From NCBI GenBank assembly GCA_023334545.1, contig JAADVB010000074.1, positions 1-64,000 on the forward strand: DNA of 64,000 bases, written 5' to 3'. A program made the position numbers and the translations under genes. Origin of the DNA: Salisapilia sapeloensis. Lineage: Eukaryota; Oomycota; Peronosporomycetes; Peronosporales; Salisapiliaceae. The notes below the pieces were generated by a model, which saw nothing but the letters and a program-made list of their open reading frames with translations, had not been told where the DNA came from and ran no database searches. This document shows, one piece after another, positions 55,928 to 64,000 of this stretch (position 1 is the first letter of the stretch; each line of letters opens with the position of its first letter).

Positions 55928-56155
55928 TCACATCTTGCCTAGGGCATTCGATACGACATTGAAGTGACGGATATGCTCCAGCACTTCCTCCACGTTACTT
56001 GGACATGTAGATGGATCTATAGAAAATAGAAATAGAGACTGTAGCCAAGATTTTAATTGATGACGGAAAGAGAAAAAGACTTTATGTGTTCCAAGCAATC
56101 AATGTAAAAGAAACTATCCAAGCGAACAACTATTCCTTTCCTCTTCGTCCGGCAT
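55928..56155 (-). CDS. Possible two-exon small protein (37 aa)
   Basis: Minus strand: exon 56155-56131 (MPDEEERN) and exon 56016-55928 after a 114-nt intron with a pyrimidine-rich acceptor (TTTTCTATAG). The second exon reads SNVEEVLEHIRHFNVVSNAL, an amphipathic helix, then stops. The frame looks coding, but the start lies only 13 bp after the UEV1 stop on the same strand, so it could be part of that transcript's 3' region. No family recognised. Confidence 0.33.
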
Positions 56156-56168
56156 GATCGACAGGTAT

Positions 56169-56720
56169 CTAAAAGTTGGAGCCCTCAGGCGGTTGAGGCA
56201 GCCGACGGTTGTTTGGCGACGCCATCTCCTGACGAATTGCTACCAACACACCTTCAATCGTGTTATGGCGATTCCAGTTCGAAAGTATTGGCAGACGTCT
56301 CGTATCAATTCGTCCGGTCTGCGGATCCACGCAGCTCATGTTGATACGGCTCGTAAAGCAAACGTCTGGGGGCACGTGCGGGTACTGGTCGCTGCAGTGG
56401 ATACGCAGATTGTAAATGCGGCCATCATGGCAAGTCTATACAGCACGTGAGTTGGCGGATTCACATGATAAGAGTAGACGAATGACGTACGCCAGGCGGA
56501 CCAAGGATGGTGCCGATCCAATTGGTCAGATAGATATCATCAGACTGCTCTAGACCGTAGGAGATGCTCATATCTCCTTGACCTTTTTCGCTATTCTCAA
56601 GCTCTTCCAACAACTTAAAGTTGCGAGGCACTATGCAAAAAGTACTAGATGAATACATTTTTTTTCATACTATAACTACACAAACGTACCAATGACATTT
56701 TCATTTCCAGCTCTGGACAT
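56169..56720 (-). CDS. MMS2: Ubiquitin-conjugating enzyme variant UEV1/MMS2
   Basis: Exons 56720-56690, 56630-56491, 56435-56169; introns 59 and 55 nt; 145 aa, the standard length. Signatures: [48 protein letters not shown], and the C-terminal LPQPPEG. The position of the E2 catalytic Cys is not a cysteine ([13 protein letters not shown]), as expected for UEVs. With UBC13 it builds Lys63-linked ubiquitin chains in DNA damage tolerance. Confidence 0.95.
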
Positions 56721-57121
56721 GACGATCGCTTTATATGCGCTGCTTGGGTAAGATAGTGTGCAATAAGGAGCTAGATCGGATGGCGAGATGTGAGCACACC
56801 GTTTTCAAAGTATTGGTAGGAAATGGACTTGGTCATACGTAATCTCTCCGAGTACAAAGAAGTTGGAGAGGAACTGAGCGTCAGTAAGCGTCGAAACGGA
56901 TGCAGGAAAGCTAGGGAGATGAGATCGACGTCGCTCAAGCTGCGCTTTGTCCGACGTTTTTCCGATTTTGTTGTTCCGGCAGCATGTTCAATTGGACAAA
57001 ATAGAACAATTCTATCCAATCAAACGGAAAGGTATGTAGCTATGCTGGTTATATAAGTTATGGGGTACTCTAGGAATCGATTCTACCTCGATGTGAGGGC
57101 ATGTTATTCCTTTCAAACAGC
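56721..57121. other. Intergenic stretch, UEV1 promoter and TOP2 3' side
   Basis: 401 bp. Open frames exist on both strands (56771-57019 minus; 56823-57056 plus) but overlap each other and resemble no family, so they are treated as chance. Confidence 0.4.
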
Positions 57122-60100
57122 CTACCTGTATTCTTTATCCTTGAGCAGCGTGTCTTTTAACGCCTCTAGTTCTTCTTTCCACAACTGAGCTGGCGTCTTG
57201 TTCCGAAGTGTCTCTAACTTCTCTACTCTATGATCATGATCCGACTGCAATCGCTCAGCATGCTCCTTGGTAAAGCTCATCAAGGACGTATTGAGCAGGT
57301 AGTCATACTCGCCCGTAATATCCACTGGTGTCTCTTGGTCGACAAAAGCAGATTGAGGAACAAATTCCTTGTCCTGAAGCATTTGCACTAACTCTGCCTT
57401 GGGTGTCTTTCCTTGCAAGACCATCGACAGTTCTCCATCGGCGACTTCACGGATGAATCGAATACGGTTCTGGAGCTTACTCAAAGCTCTGGACATCTCC
57501 GATTCTTGATATTCCTTCCTCTCCTGATACATTTGAAGACGCACGGGGAAGAAGGAACGTAAGATATCTTCACTCGAGTTCAGCTTGATCAACTGTCCAG
57601 ATGCATCGAACGCATGCATGTTGCTCGTGCTGATCCCAGATTCTAGCTTGAACATCTTCACAAGTGCTTCGTTCGTTGCCTCTGGTGTGTCTTTCGTGAG
57701 TCTCGTGACGTCATTTCGACTCATGGATATATCAAAGCGAACATCTCGTTCCGAATGATGCTCGGCAAAGGACCGAATGCTCTTCTTACTGACCAGATCG
57801 AGTAAAAATTTCTTATAGTCTTCCACCCACTTTCCAACCGGTAGTTCGGAAATACGAATGGTAGAGGTATTCACGACCTGCGCTTTGCCCTGGGTCGTAA
57901 ACGTATTCTGTCCAGTCTGGACGATACGACCAGTGAAACCTTTGACCCATGGAAGCATCTCATCCAACTCGACACTGTCCAATGGCTCTTCTCTATCGTT
58001 TGCATCTAATAGTTTTAGTAGGTTGTCAATGATCTGGACTGGATGATGCGTTGGAATAGATGACGACCAGCCAGTGCCGATGCCATCAGACCCATTCACA
58101 AGAAGCATCGGGAGCGTCGGAACGTAGTGGACAGGCTCGACGGGGTACCCATCGTCATCAACGTACGAAAGCAATGGCTCATCTTCTTCCGGGAAGAGCA
58201 TCCGTGTGTGCTTCTGAAGCATCGTGAAGATGTATCGAGGGCTAGCAGCATCCTTGCCACCCTGCAGTCTCGTTCCGAATTGTCCAGACGGAAAGAGGAG
58301 CGGCAAGTTGTTCGATCCGACATAGTCCTGCGCCATGTTCACGATCGTGGAGTGCAACGATGCTTCACCGTGATGATAGGCTGTGTGCTCACTACAGTAC
58401 CCAGCTAGCTGAGCTACCTTGACTTCACTCGAAAGCTTTCGCTTCAAGCATGCAAACAAAACTTTACGCTGCGAAGGCTTGAGTCCATCCACAAGTGACG
58501 GCAGAGAACGATAGTTGTCTGCGTGACTGAACTGGATAAGCTCTCTGTCGACAAAGTCTTTGTAGTTGACATGCCCACTACTCGTGTCTAAGAACGCATC
58601 GGATCGATATACGTTCTGGAGCCAATCACGTCGGTCCGGAGCTCTCGACTTACTAAACACCATCTCTAACTTATCTCCATCTTCCTCTCCAGACCAGTGG
58701 AAGTCCACGAGATGCTGTGGCAAGTCGGAAAAGTAGGCACGACCTTCTGTACTGGTGCTCGTTCCAAGACCCTTGTAGTACTTGATGGAGTAGTTGGACA
58801 CTTCAGAAGGGTCGAGCTGATCTCTCCATGACATGTACTCTGGCTGACTAAAGAAGCGGAGACTGTTCTCTTCCTTCTTCTTCCCCTTTCGAGGCGTCAC
58901 TTTGATGATAGGAGTTATGAATTCACTAATAAAGTTGGGCGTTTGCAGTAGCTCCGGCCAGAAGGAATGGAAGAGGTTGAACAAGAGACCTTTGATGTGA
59001 GACCCGTCGTGGTCCTGATCGGTCATGACAATCACTTTACCGTATCGAAGCTTCGCCAAAGCTTCCGGCGTGTCGTACTTTTGTCCGATCTGGAGACCGA
59101 GGATAGTGCATAAGCTGGCGAACTCCGCGTTCTTAGCTAGCTGAGCATCCGTAGCATCTCGAACGTTTAGCAACTTTCCACGCAATGGGAAGACACCGTA
59201 CGTATCTCTTCCAACGACAGCTAATCCAGCCACAGCAAGTGCTTTTGCAGAGTCTCCTTCCGTCAGGATGAGTGCACACTCGGAAGATCTAGCACCGCCG
59301 GCCAAATTCGCGTCTTCCAGCTTTGGAATATTAACCGTCGTCTTATTCCGGTTAGAAGATACTTTCTTCATCAAAGCTGCTCGTTGCTTTGACTTGGCAC
59401 TTTCCACCACGCGTTCAACGATGCCAGAGCTCTGGATAACGTGCTTACTGAAGCGTTCGGATAGAACGCAGGAAGAACCGTAGGTTGTCGGACGCGAAGA
59501 CATGTATTCTTTCATTTGAGAGTCGAATGTAGGGTTCTCAATCAGACAATTGACGAAGAGAGCCAAGTGAGGCTTGACATGAGCTGGTGTCACCGACAAC
59601 TCGGAATGCTTCTTGTTAATGTGGTCTGCGACGCGACGACAGATTTGATCCGAGACGTAGTTTACGTGCGTGCCGCCTCGGAGAGCAGACATGCCATTGA
59701 CGAAGGACACTTGGACAAAGCCGACGTCCGATGGTAAGACACCGACTTGCCAACGTTTATTCACTTTGGTATAAATGTACTCTGCACCATCTTCACCTGC
59801 ATCCTGTACTGTAGAGTGTCGGAAGGAGTCCACGTAAGACTCAAAGCCAGACAGTGGGATCTTTTGACCATTCAATGTGACGTCGACGCCGGAGAGACAT
59901 CCAGCTACGTCCACGACGCGCTTTCGAAGCACGCGCTCCATTCCTGTTGTCAACTTTTCCATGTCGAAACGAGACAAGTCAGGGCAGAAAGACACTTTGG
60001 TAAAGTCCTTTGGTGTACCGGTCTGCTCTGAGATCTCGGGCTCTCCTCTTTCTCTCATGTTGTTACGCCACGTCTGTTGGTACAACTTTCCAGACATCGC

Positions 60101-60865
60101 GTCTCCAGTTTCAACGGTAAATTCACTAGAAAAGATATTCGTAAGCTTAGCTCCGTAGCCATGGCGACCACCAGTAAGTCTTGCACTCGAGTCATCAAAG
60201 TTGGAGCCTGTGAGTAAATGACCAAGCACCAGTTCTGGCACGTACACTTGTTCCTGTTTGTGATACTTAATAGGAATGCCTTTACCATCATTGTAAATAG
60301 AAATCCATGGACGATAGTTGTTGTCTTTAGATCCGGCGTCAATGACCACGTCGAGGTGCTTCATGTTCGTGTCTCGAACTTTGTTGTCCACAGCGTTCAC
60401 GATAATCTCGTCAAAGATTTTGTACATTGCAGGGACGTACTCGACAGCTTTTTGCTGCATTTTCATGTCTTTAGGCTTGGCATTGCTTGAGAGAGAAGCA
60501 GGAATCCACATCGTGTCTTTCGTTGGTTCGACAGACCCAATGTACATACCAGGACGCAATAAAACGTGCTCCAGTGGCGTTTTCTTTTGGTAGATGGACT
60601 CAACGCTGTCCTCTAGTGATGTCGAATTCCATCGCTTTTGTTGCACAAGCGAAATAGAGGTAGGAAGTGGCTTCTGAAGCTGATGTATCGAGCGGAGGTG
60701 AGTGCTGGAGCTCTGTTTGGAGCTAGAGTGAAGGAATTGGAAGCGTGTCGCTTGTGGGACGCAAGCTTGGGCAATACGCTTTTCGGTCGGCTGGGTTGCA
60801 TGCGTCTGAATAGGCTGTAGGGCTCGTGCAGTCCGCCGACGTGCTGCTGACGCACATCGCCACAT
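57122..60865 (-). CDS. TOP2: Type IIA DNA topoisomerase with mitochondrial presequence
   Basis: Single exon. ATG 60865 gives 1247 aa; the frame is open to an ATG at 60973, but the 60865 start yields a perfect mitochondrial presequence (MWRCASAARRRTARAL, Arg-rich, no acids for 60 residues). Domains in order: GHKL ATPase with GRHGYGAKLTNIF, transducer, TOPRIM with EGDSAKALA and DQDHDGSH, winged-helix with catalytic Tyr in AASPRYIFT (near residue 881), coiled-coil tower and C-gate. The protein ends right after the core (residue 1247) without the long charged nuclear C-terminal tail of ordinary eukaryotic TOP2. It likely decatenates mitochondrial DNA. No intron in 3.7 kb. Confidence 0.92.
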   Translation of the reverse strand: MWRCASAARRRTARALQPIQTHATQPTEKRIAQACVPQATRFQFLHSSSKQSSSTHLRSIHQLQKPLPTSISLVQQKRWNSTSLEDSVESIYQKKTPLEHVLLRPGMYIGSVEPTKDTMWIPASLSSNAKPKDMKMQQKAVEYVPAMYKIFDEIIVNAVDNKVRDTNMKHLDVVIDAGSKDNNYRPWISIYNDGKGIPIKYHKQEQVYVPELVLGHLLTGSNFDDSSARLTGGRHGYGAKLTNIFSSEFTVETGDAMSGKLYQQTWRNNMRERGEPEISEQTGTPKDFTKVSFCPDLSRFDMEKLTTGMERVLRKRVVDVAGCLSGVDVTLNGQKIPLSGFESYVDSFRHSTVQDAGEDGAEYIYTKVNKRWQVGVLPSDVGFVQVSFVNGMSALRGGTHVNYVSDQICRRVADHINKKHSELSVTPAHVKPHLALFVNCLIENPTFDSQMKEYMSSRPTTYGSSCVLSERFSKHVIQSSGIVERVVESAKSKQRAALMKKVSSNRNKTTVNIPKLEDANLAGGARSSECALILTEGDSAKALAVAGLAVVGRDTYGVFPLRGKLLNVRDATDAQLAKNAEFASLCTILGLQIGQKYDTPEALAKLRYGKVIVMTDQDHDGSHIKGLLFNLFHSFWPELLQTPNFISEFITPIIKVTPRKGKKKEENSLRFFSQPEYMSWRDQLDPSEVSNYSIKYYKGLGTSTSTEGRAYFSDLPQHLVDFHWSGEEDGDKLEMVFSKSRAPDRRDWLQNVYRSDAFLDTSSGHVNYKDFVDRELIQFSHADNYRSLPSLVDGLKPSQRKVLFACLKRKLSSEVKVAQLAGYCSEHTAYHHGEASLHSTIVNMAQDYVGSNNLPLLFPSGQFGTRLQGGKDAASPRYIFTMLQKHTRMLFPEEDEPLLSYVDDDGYPVEPVHYVPTLPMLLVNGSDGIGTGWSSSIPTHHPVQIIDNLLKLLDANDREEPLDSVELDEMLPWVKGFTGRIVQTGQNTFTTQGKAQVVNTSTIRISELPVGKWVEDYKKFLLDLVSKKSIRSFAEHHSERDVRFDISMSRNDVTRLTKDTPEATNEALVKMFKLESGISTSNMHAFDASGQLIKLNSSEDILRSFFPVRLQMYQERKEYQESEMSRALSKLQNRIRFIREVADGELSMVLQGKTPKAELVQMLQDKEFVPQSAFVDQETPVDITGEYDYLLNTSLMSFTKEHAERLQSDHDHRVEKLETLRNKTPAQLWKEELEALKDTLLKDKEYR

Positions 60866-62869
60866 TTGTTGCTCGATTTTAGTGGCAGCAAAATTATTGC
60901 TACATTTTTGTAGGAAACAAAGTAAAACTATCGTTTTTGCAATAAAACAAGCATTTATAATGCTTATAAACATGAGAAGTACGGCTTATTGCTGCAGTGG
61001 CATCCTCTTCGTACCATCACTAGCCGACATATTCCGTGGCTTTGGTACGCATGTACATGGATTGCCACGAATTGGATACACATTCGCACGATAGCCCACT
61101 CATGTGCTTCACGCACTTATCTCTAGGCATTTCCCAGTTATAGCAAGATGAATTGATAATTTGCCGTCTATCGAGAGCTTTAAAATGCGCGTATCGAGCG
61201 ACACGGCTTGACCCGAATATTAAAATTGTATATTTTAAACCTTGGCGTCTATGTTGATATCAAACAAGCCCGTAGGCTTGTTTGGTACCGCTCGGATCTT
61301 TGGTTCATCGAAACCTCTACTATACTAGATCGGGGACTTGTAAAGATTTAAAAGGCTTTTGATATCATTTAAGCATTATAAGCATTCTTAAGCAGTAGCT
61401 CGACCGGTTTGAGAATAAAGATAAATTGCTTTAAGTGTACGCTAGTAATGTGTCGGGCGGAACAAAATCGCAACTGCGAATGCGTAGCTTTTGGTATGCG
61501 TCGCGATCTGAGATATGGTATAGAATGAGTACTAGAAGCTAGCAAAGCAATCAGTCAAACAATTTCCTACAATGTCAAATATCTTGCGCGCTTCGTACCG
61601 TAGGTAGCATATAGTAGCGAATAAAATCCTAGTGCCAATAAAGGCAAAGACTTGCATCGTGCGGATGGTAGTCAACTCGGGACCAAACACCCTGTCGTGC
61701 GTGTCATTATTATCATCATGTTAGCTTGGAGCCAAAACGTTGTATTTATGGTACCAATACTCTTCGAGTTATAGTCGTAGTTTTTGGCACCAAAACTACC
61801 AGAAAGTTTAAAGTCGAGCATAGCGCTCCGAAATTTCCTTGACGACTTGGCGTTGGAACTGGTGTCAACATCATTATGAGTGAAAGAAATAGCGGTACTG
61901 ACGACCCACAAATTAACAAAGTCCAAGGTAAGGACGCCAGTGGCCATCAAAGCGTTCCAGTACTTCACTAATATTAGTCTCACAGCGATTTAAGCGATGG
62001 AGATAAACAAGCGGCACAAGATCAAGAGGCAGTTTGGCACACTATGGTTCAAATAGCTACCTAATCTAGTTTCCGGTTTTCCTCTGACCACAGTCTCTAG
62101 TCTTAGTGCGTCTGCTGTTGCGTCAGAGTATACATTTGGGGCCTCGATCCTAACTGACATATCTATTGTTGCTTCGTTTGTTTTACTTCCGGATTGGTCG
62201 TCGGCAGTACTTAAACCTCTTCATCAGTGATACTCGAACGAAAAGTTTCATTAGTGGCGTCAATCTTGCCAAAATCCCTTCTTAGGTTGTAGATTTACCT
62301 ATGCTTGGTATAAATTCAAAACACCTCTGGAGGCGGCTTTAAATAATTTTAGATCGGGAAGCAACTTTTTAAAAGACATCTTGCTCACCATTTCAGCATA
62401 AGCTACAAATACAAGCAACTGAATCTGCTCAGTGCCGTAGCTTTAAACGAACCGACAAATGAAATTCAATTCTGCTTTAGCTTGAAGCGATCGCCTACTT
62501 AAAATCAAAAGTCAATTTTCAAACTTTGATACCTGTAATGAATGTGTCATTTATTTTGTAAAGCTACGTCTCAGTCCTCTTGTAAGAATGAGTACTTTTA
62601 CTCGCTCGCACCAAGGTAATCCTCAACTTCCACGTTTCTAACAGACTACATGACCAAATTGATTTCGAGTTTATTTACGATCGCTAAGGTACCGTTGTCA
62701 GCTTACGATACTTGTGACTCTTGGCTTAAATGTAAAAGTGAATTCACATTAGACTAACTACTCTATCATTAGACATAGCTCGTCCAGACGTCCTTATTGG
62801 ACCAGAACTTCAAGGCCTCAGATTTGGTCCTACCTTCGAGTGTCATCTCTGTTCAATATACAGCGGCAA
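60866..62869. other. Long intergenic stretch
   Basis: About 2 kb. Holds a strong hairpin at 61261-61284 (listed separately). A 103-codon GTG-started frame at 61672-61983 has no family resemblance, and a piece on another frame of the same strand (about 61960-61926, SEVLERFDGHWRP) is faintly reminiscent of retroelement proteins, but it is too short to claim. Confidence 0.5.
61261..61284. repeat. Perfect 10-bp hairpin
   Basis: CAAACAAGCC (61261-61270) and GGCTTGTTTG (61275-61284) with a four-base loop (CGTA). It could be the core of a small element or a structural signal. Nothing nearby explains it. Confidence 0.75.
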
Positions 62870-63946
62870 TCAGGGGGCGGCAAGAAGATGCAGTGTTTTC
62901 ATATACGCTTCGCCAGCACTATCCGGTGCAACATCAACATCAACATCCCATCGACTACTATCCTCGTCTCTCTCCAGACCCAAATGGGCGTATCGATTAA
63001 TAAAGTCCCAAACTGCAGTCACGCGTACGGCGGAGTCGACCGTATATGGATTACAATAAGCAATCCCTCTACTCATTATCCCAAAAACCTTGTTATTGAA
63101 GAGAATGGGACCGCCTGAATCCCCTTGACAGGATTTCTGGTATGTGCCTGTATAACATATGTGGCTATTTGACATCCAAAACCCAGTGCCCTTTTGCAAT
63201 GCTTCATTTCTAGTCGGTAGTCCCATCTCCGATTTACATTCTTCAGTAGTTAAGATCGAAACAGTTCCTGTCAATAAATCGTTCGATGGCTTTCCAGCTT
63301 CAGAAGTTAATCCCCATCCAAAGACCTGTGCTATCTCACCAGCCATATCATGTGTATCTTCATCCGGGTGGGCTAAAGTAGCAAAATGGCGGTACTCTTC
63401 AGCCACTTCCTTGCTTAATTCTAGTACTGCAATATCCCAAATCTTGTTCGTTCTATACTTATACTTTTTGGGGATGTACATTTTGGTAACTTCGATTACT
63501 TGACCTGATGACCTTGATGAACTATATTGCAAGGAATGAACTCGCGCGCGTATATACTTGGTATGAGAAAGTGTGTTTTCTTGTTCGCCTTTCAAAATCA
63601 TACAATGTGCTGCAGTAAGAAGGTATTTTGGAGCAATCAAGACAGCTCCACACATTCTCCATATAAGGTTATTGTACTGATCTATTTTTGTCAGGATTCG
63701 AAGCGAAACCATAAATGGGGCACGATTTATATGGGTGACTTTCGAGCCATGAAACACTCGATTTTCTTCATCAAGAGTCATGTTCATAGAGGTAGCATTG
63801 ACAGCTTTGTTAACTTTGCGTTGGAAGTCTAATGTTATCGAGCGAACGTCGTTCGGCTGGGGGCTTGCAATAATTTCTTTGGCGGTGAAGACTGATTGAA
63901 GCAATAACACCAAGGTTGCTATTGATCGAGTAGAAAGTAAGCACAT
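62870..63946 (-). CDS. Secreted trypsin-like serine protease (S1) with intact catalytic triad
   Basis: Single exon; start ATG 63946 (an in-frame TTG two codons upstream is rejected) gives 358 aa. Signal peptide: MCLLSTRSIATLVLLLQSVF. A pro-region of about 45 residues leads to the activation-like site around NRVFHGSKV. The triad is whole: His in TAAHC, Asp in DIAVLEL, Ser in GDSGGP. FGWGLTSEAG and two cysteine pairs fit S1 folds. Oomycetes use S1 proteins as secreted proteases and, when the triad is lost, as glucanase inhibitors; here the triad argues for an active protease. The substrate pocket suggests non-classical specificity because the residue six before the Ser (TYQKSCQ) is not a typical trypsin Asp. 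Confidence 0.88.
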   Translation of the reverse strand: MCLLSTRSIATLVLLLQSVFTAKEIIASPQPNDVRSITLDFQRKVNKAVNATSMNMTLDEENRVFHGSKVTHINRAPFMVSLRILTKIDQYNNLIWRMCGAVLIAPKYLLTAAHCMILKGEQENTLSHTKYIRARVHSLQYSSSRSSGQVIEVTKMYIPKKYKYRTNKIWDIAVLELSKEVAEEYRHFATLAHPDEDTHDMAGEIAQVFGWGLTSEAGKPSNDLLTGTVSILTTEECKSEMGLPTRNEALQKGTGFWMSNSHICYTGTYQKSCQGDSGGPILFNNKVFGIMSRGIAYCNPYTVDSAVRVTAVWDFINRYAHLGLERDEDSSRWDVDVDVAPDSAGEAYMKTLHLLAAP

Positions 63947-64000
63947 CTTCAAAGCTGTTGAACGTTTGTCGTCGATCCGTGCAAATGAAAAATGGCAGGA

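Noticed and set aside
60866-60973. Upstream ATG of the topoisomerase
   Set aside because: The added 36 residues are hydrophobic and would mask the Arg-rich presequence; ATG 60865 gives the expected start.
61672-61983. 103-codon frame on the minus strand
   Set aside because: Starts only at GTG and resembles no protein family.
1-64000. tRNA, rRNA, CRISPR arrays, bacterial operons
   Set aside because: No tRNA-like T-loop plus acceptor combination in the gaps, no regular spaced repeats, and the genes are clearly eukaryotic with spliceosomal introns.

Overview
This is nuclear DNA of a eukaryote, most likely an oomycete (a water mould or a downy-mildew/white-rust relative). Genes are dense on both strands. 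The introns I could rebuild are tiny, mostly 46-75 nt, with GT-AG ends and often a CTAAC/CTAAT-like branch site. The gene set is stramenopile-like: a tandem 12-TM potassium channel, FYVE and START-FYVE proteins, fused double GSTs, several secreted esterases, lipases and a trypsin, plus matches to the oomycete Inr core-promoter element. DNAAF4 and MORN5 homologues point to a lineage that still makes flagellated zoospores. Species cannot be fixed from this window. Many open frames begin at TTG or GTG if read naively; I moved those starts to ATG and joined exons by hand, so exon borders are predictions.

Left part (1-13.8 kb): a PheA-TyrA fusion cut by the window edge, a two-pore voltage-gated K+ channel, a membrane-anchored SNAP-like TPR protein, a giant TTC6-like TPR protein, and a six-exon mitochondrial aldehyde dehydrogenase. 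A foldback (MITE-like) element of about 230 bp follows at 13.8-14.05 kb.

Middle part (14.8-33 kb): very compact. It holds an SDS22-type LRR protein, SOF1/DCAF13 (ribosome biogenesis), an ankyrin-FYVE-TPR protein, a BTB/KCTD-type protein, MORN5, a cationic amino acid permease, a VHS-GAT sorting adaptor, an unknown multi-TM protein, a START/FYVE protein, DNAAF4 and a possible 56-residue gene. Several belong to endosomal traffic and several to flagellum building.

Secretory/lipid part (33-45 kb): genes are spaced by 1-2 kb of apparently empty DNA. It holds a double-domain GST, a CoA-dependent acyltransferase, a secreted carboxylesterase, and two secreted acid lipases arranged tail to tail with different intron positions.

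Right part (45-64 kb): AFG2-type double AAA ATPase, NDUFB2 (complex I), a second double GST, DTD1, an NMNAT-like nucleotidylyltransferase, CMC4, a METTL21-like methyltransferase, a possible 37-residue gene, UEV1/MMS2, a type II topoisomerase with a mitochondrial presequence, and a secreted trypsin-like protease with an intact triad.

I saw no tRNA, rRNA, CRISPR array, autonomous transposon or RXLR/Crinkler effector gene.
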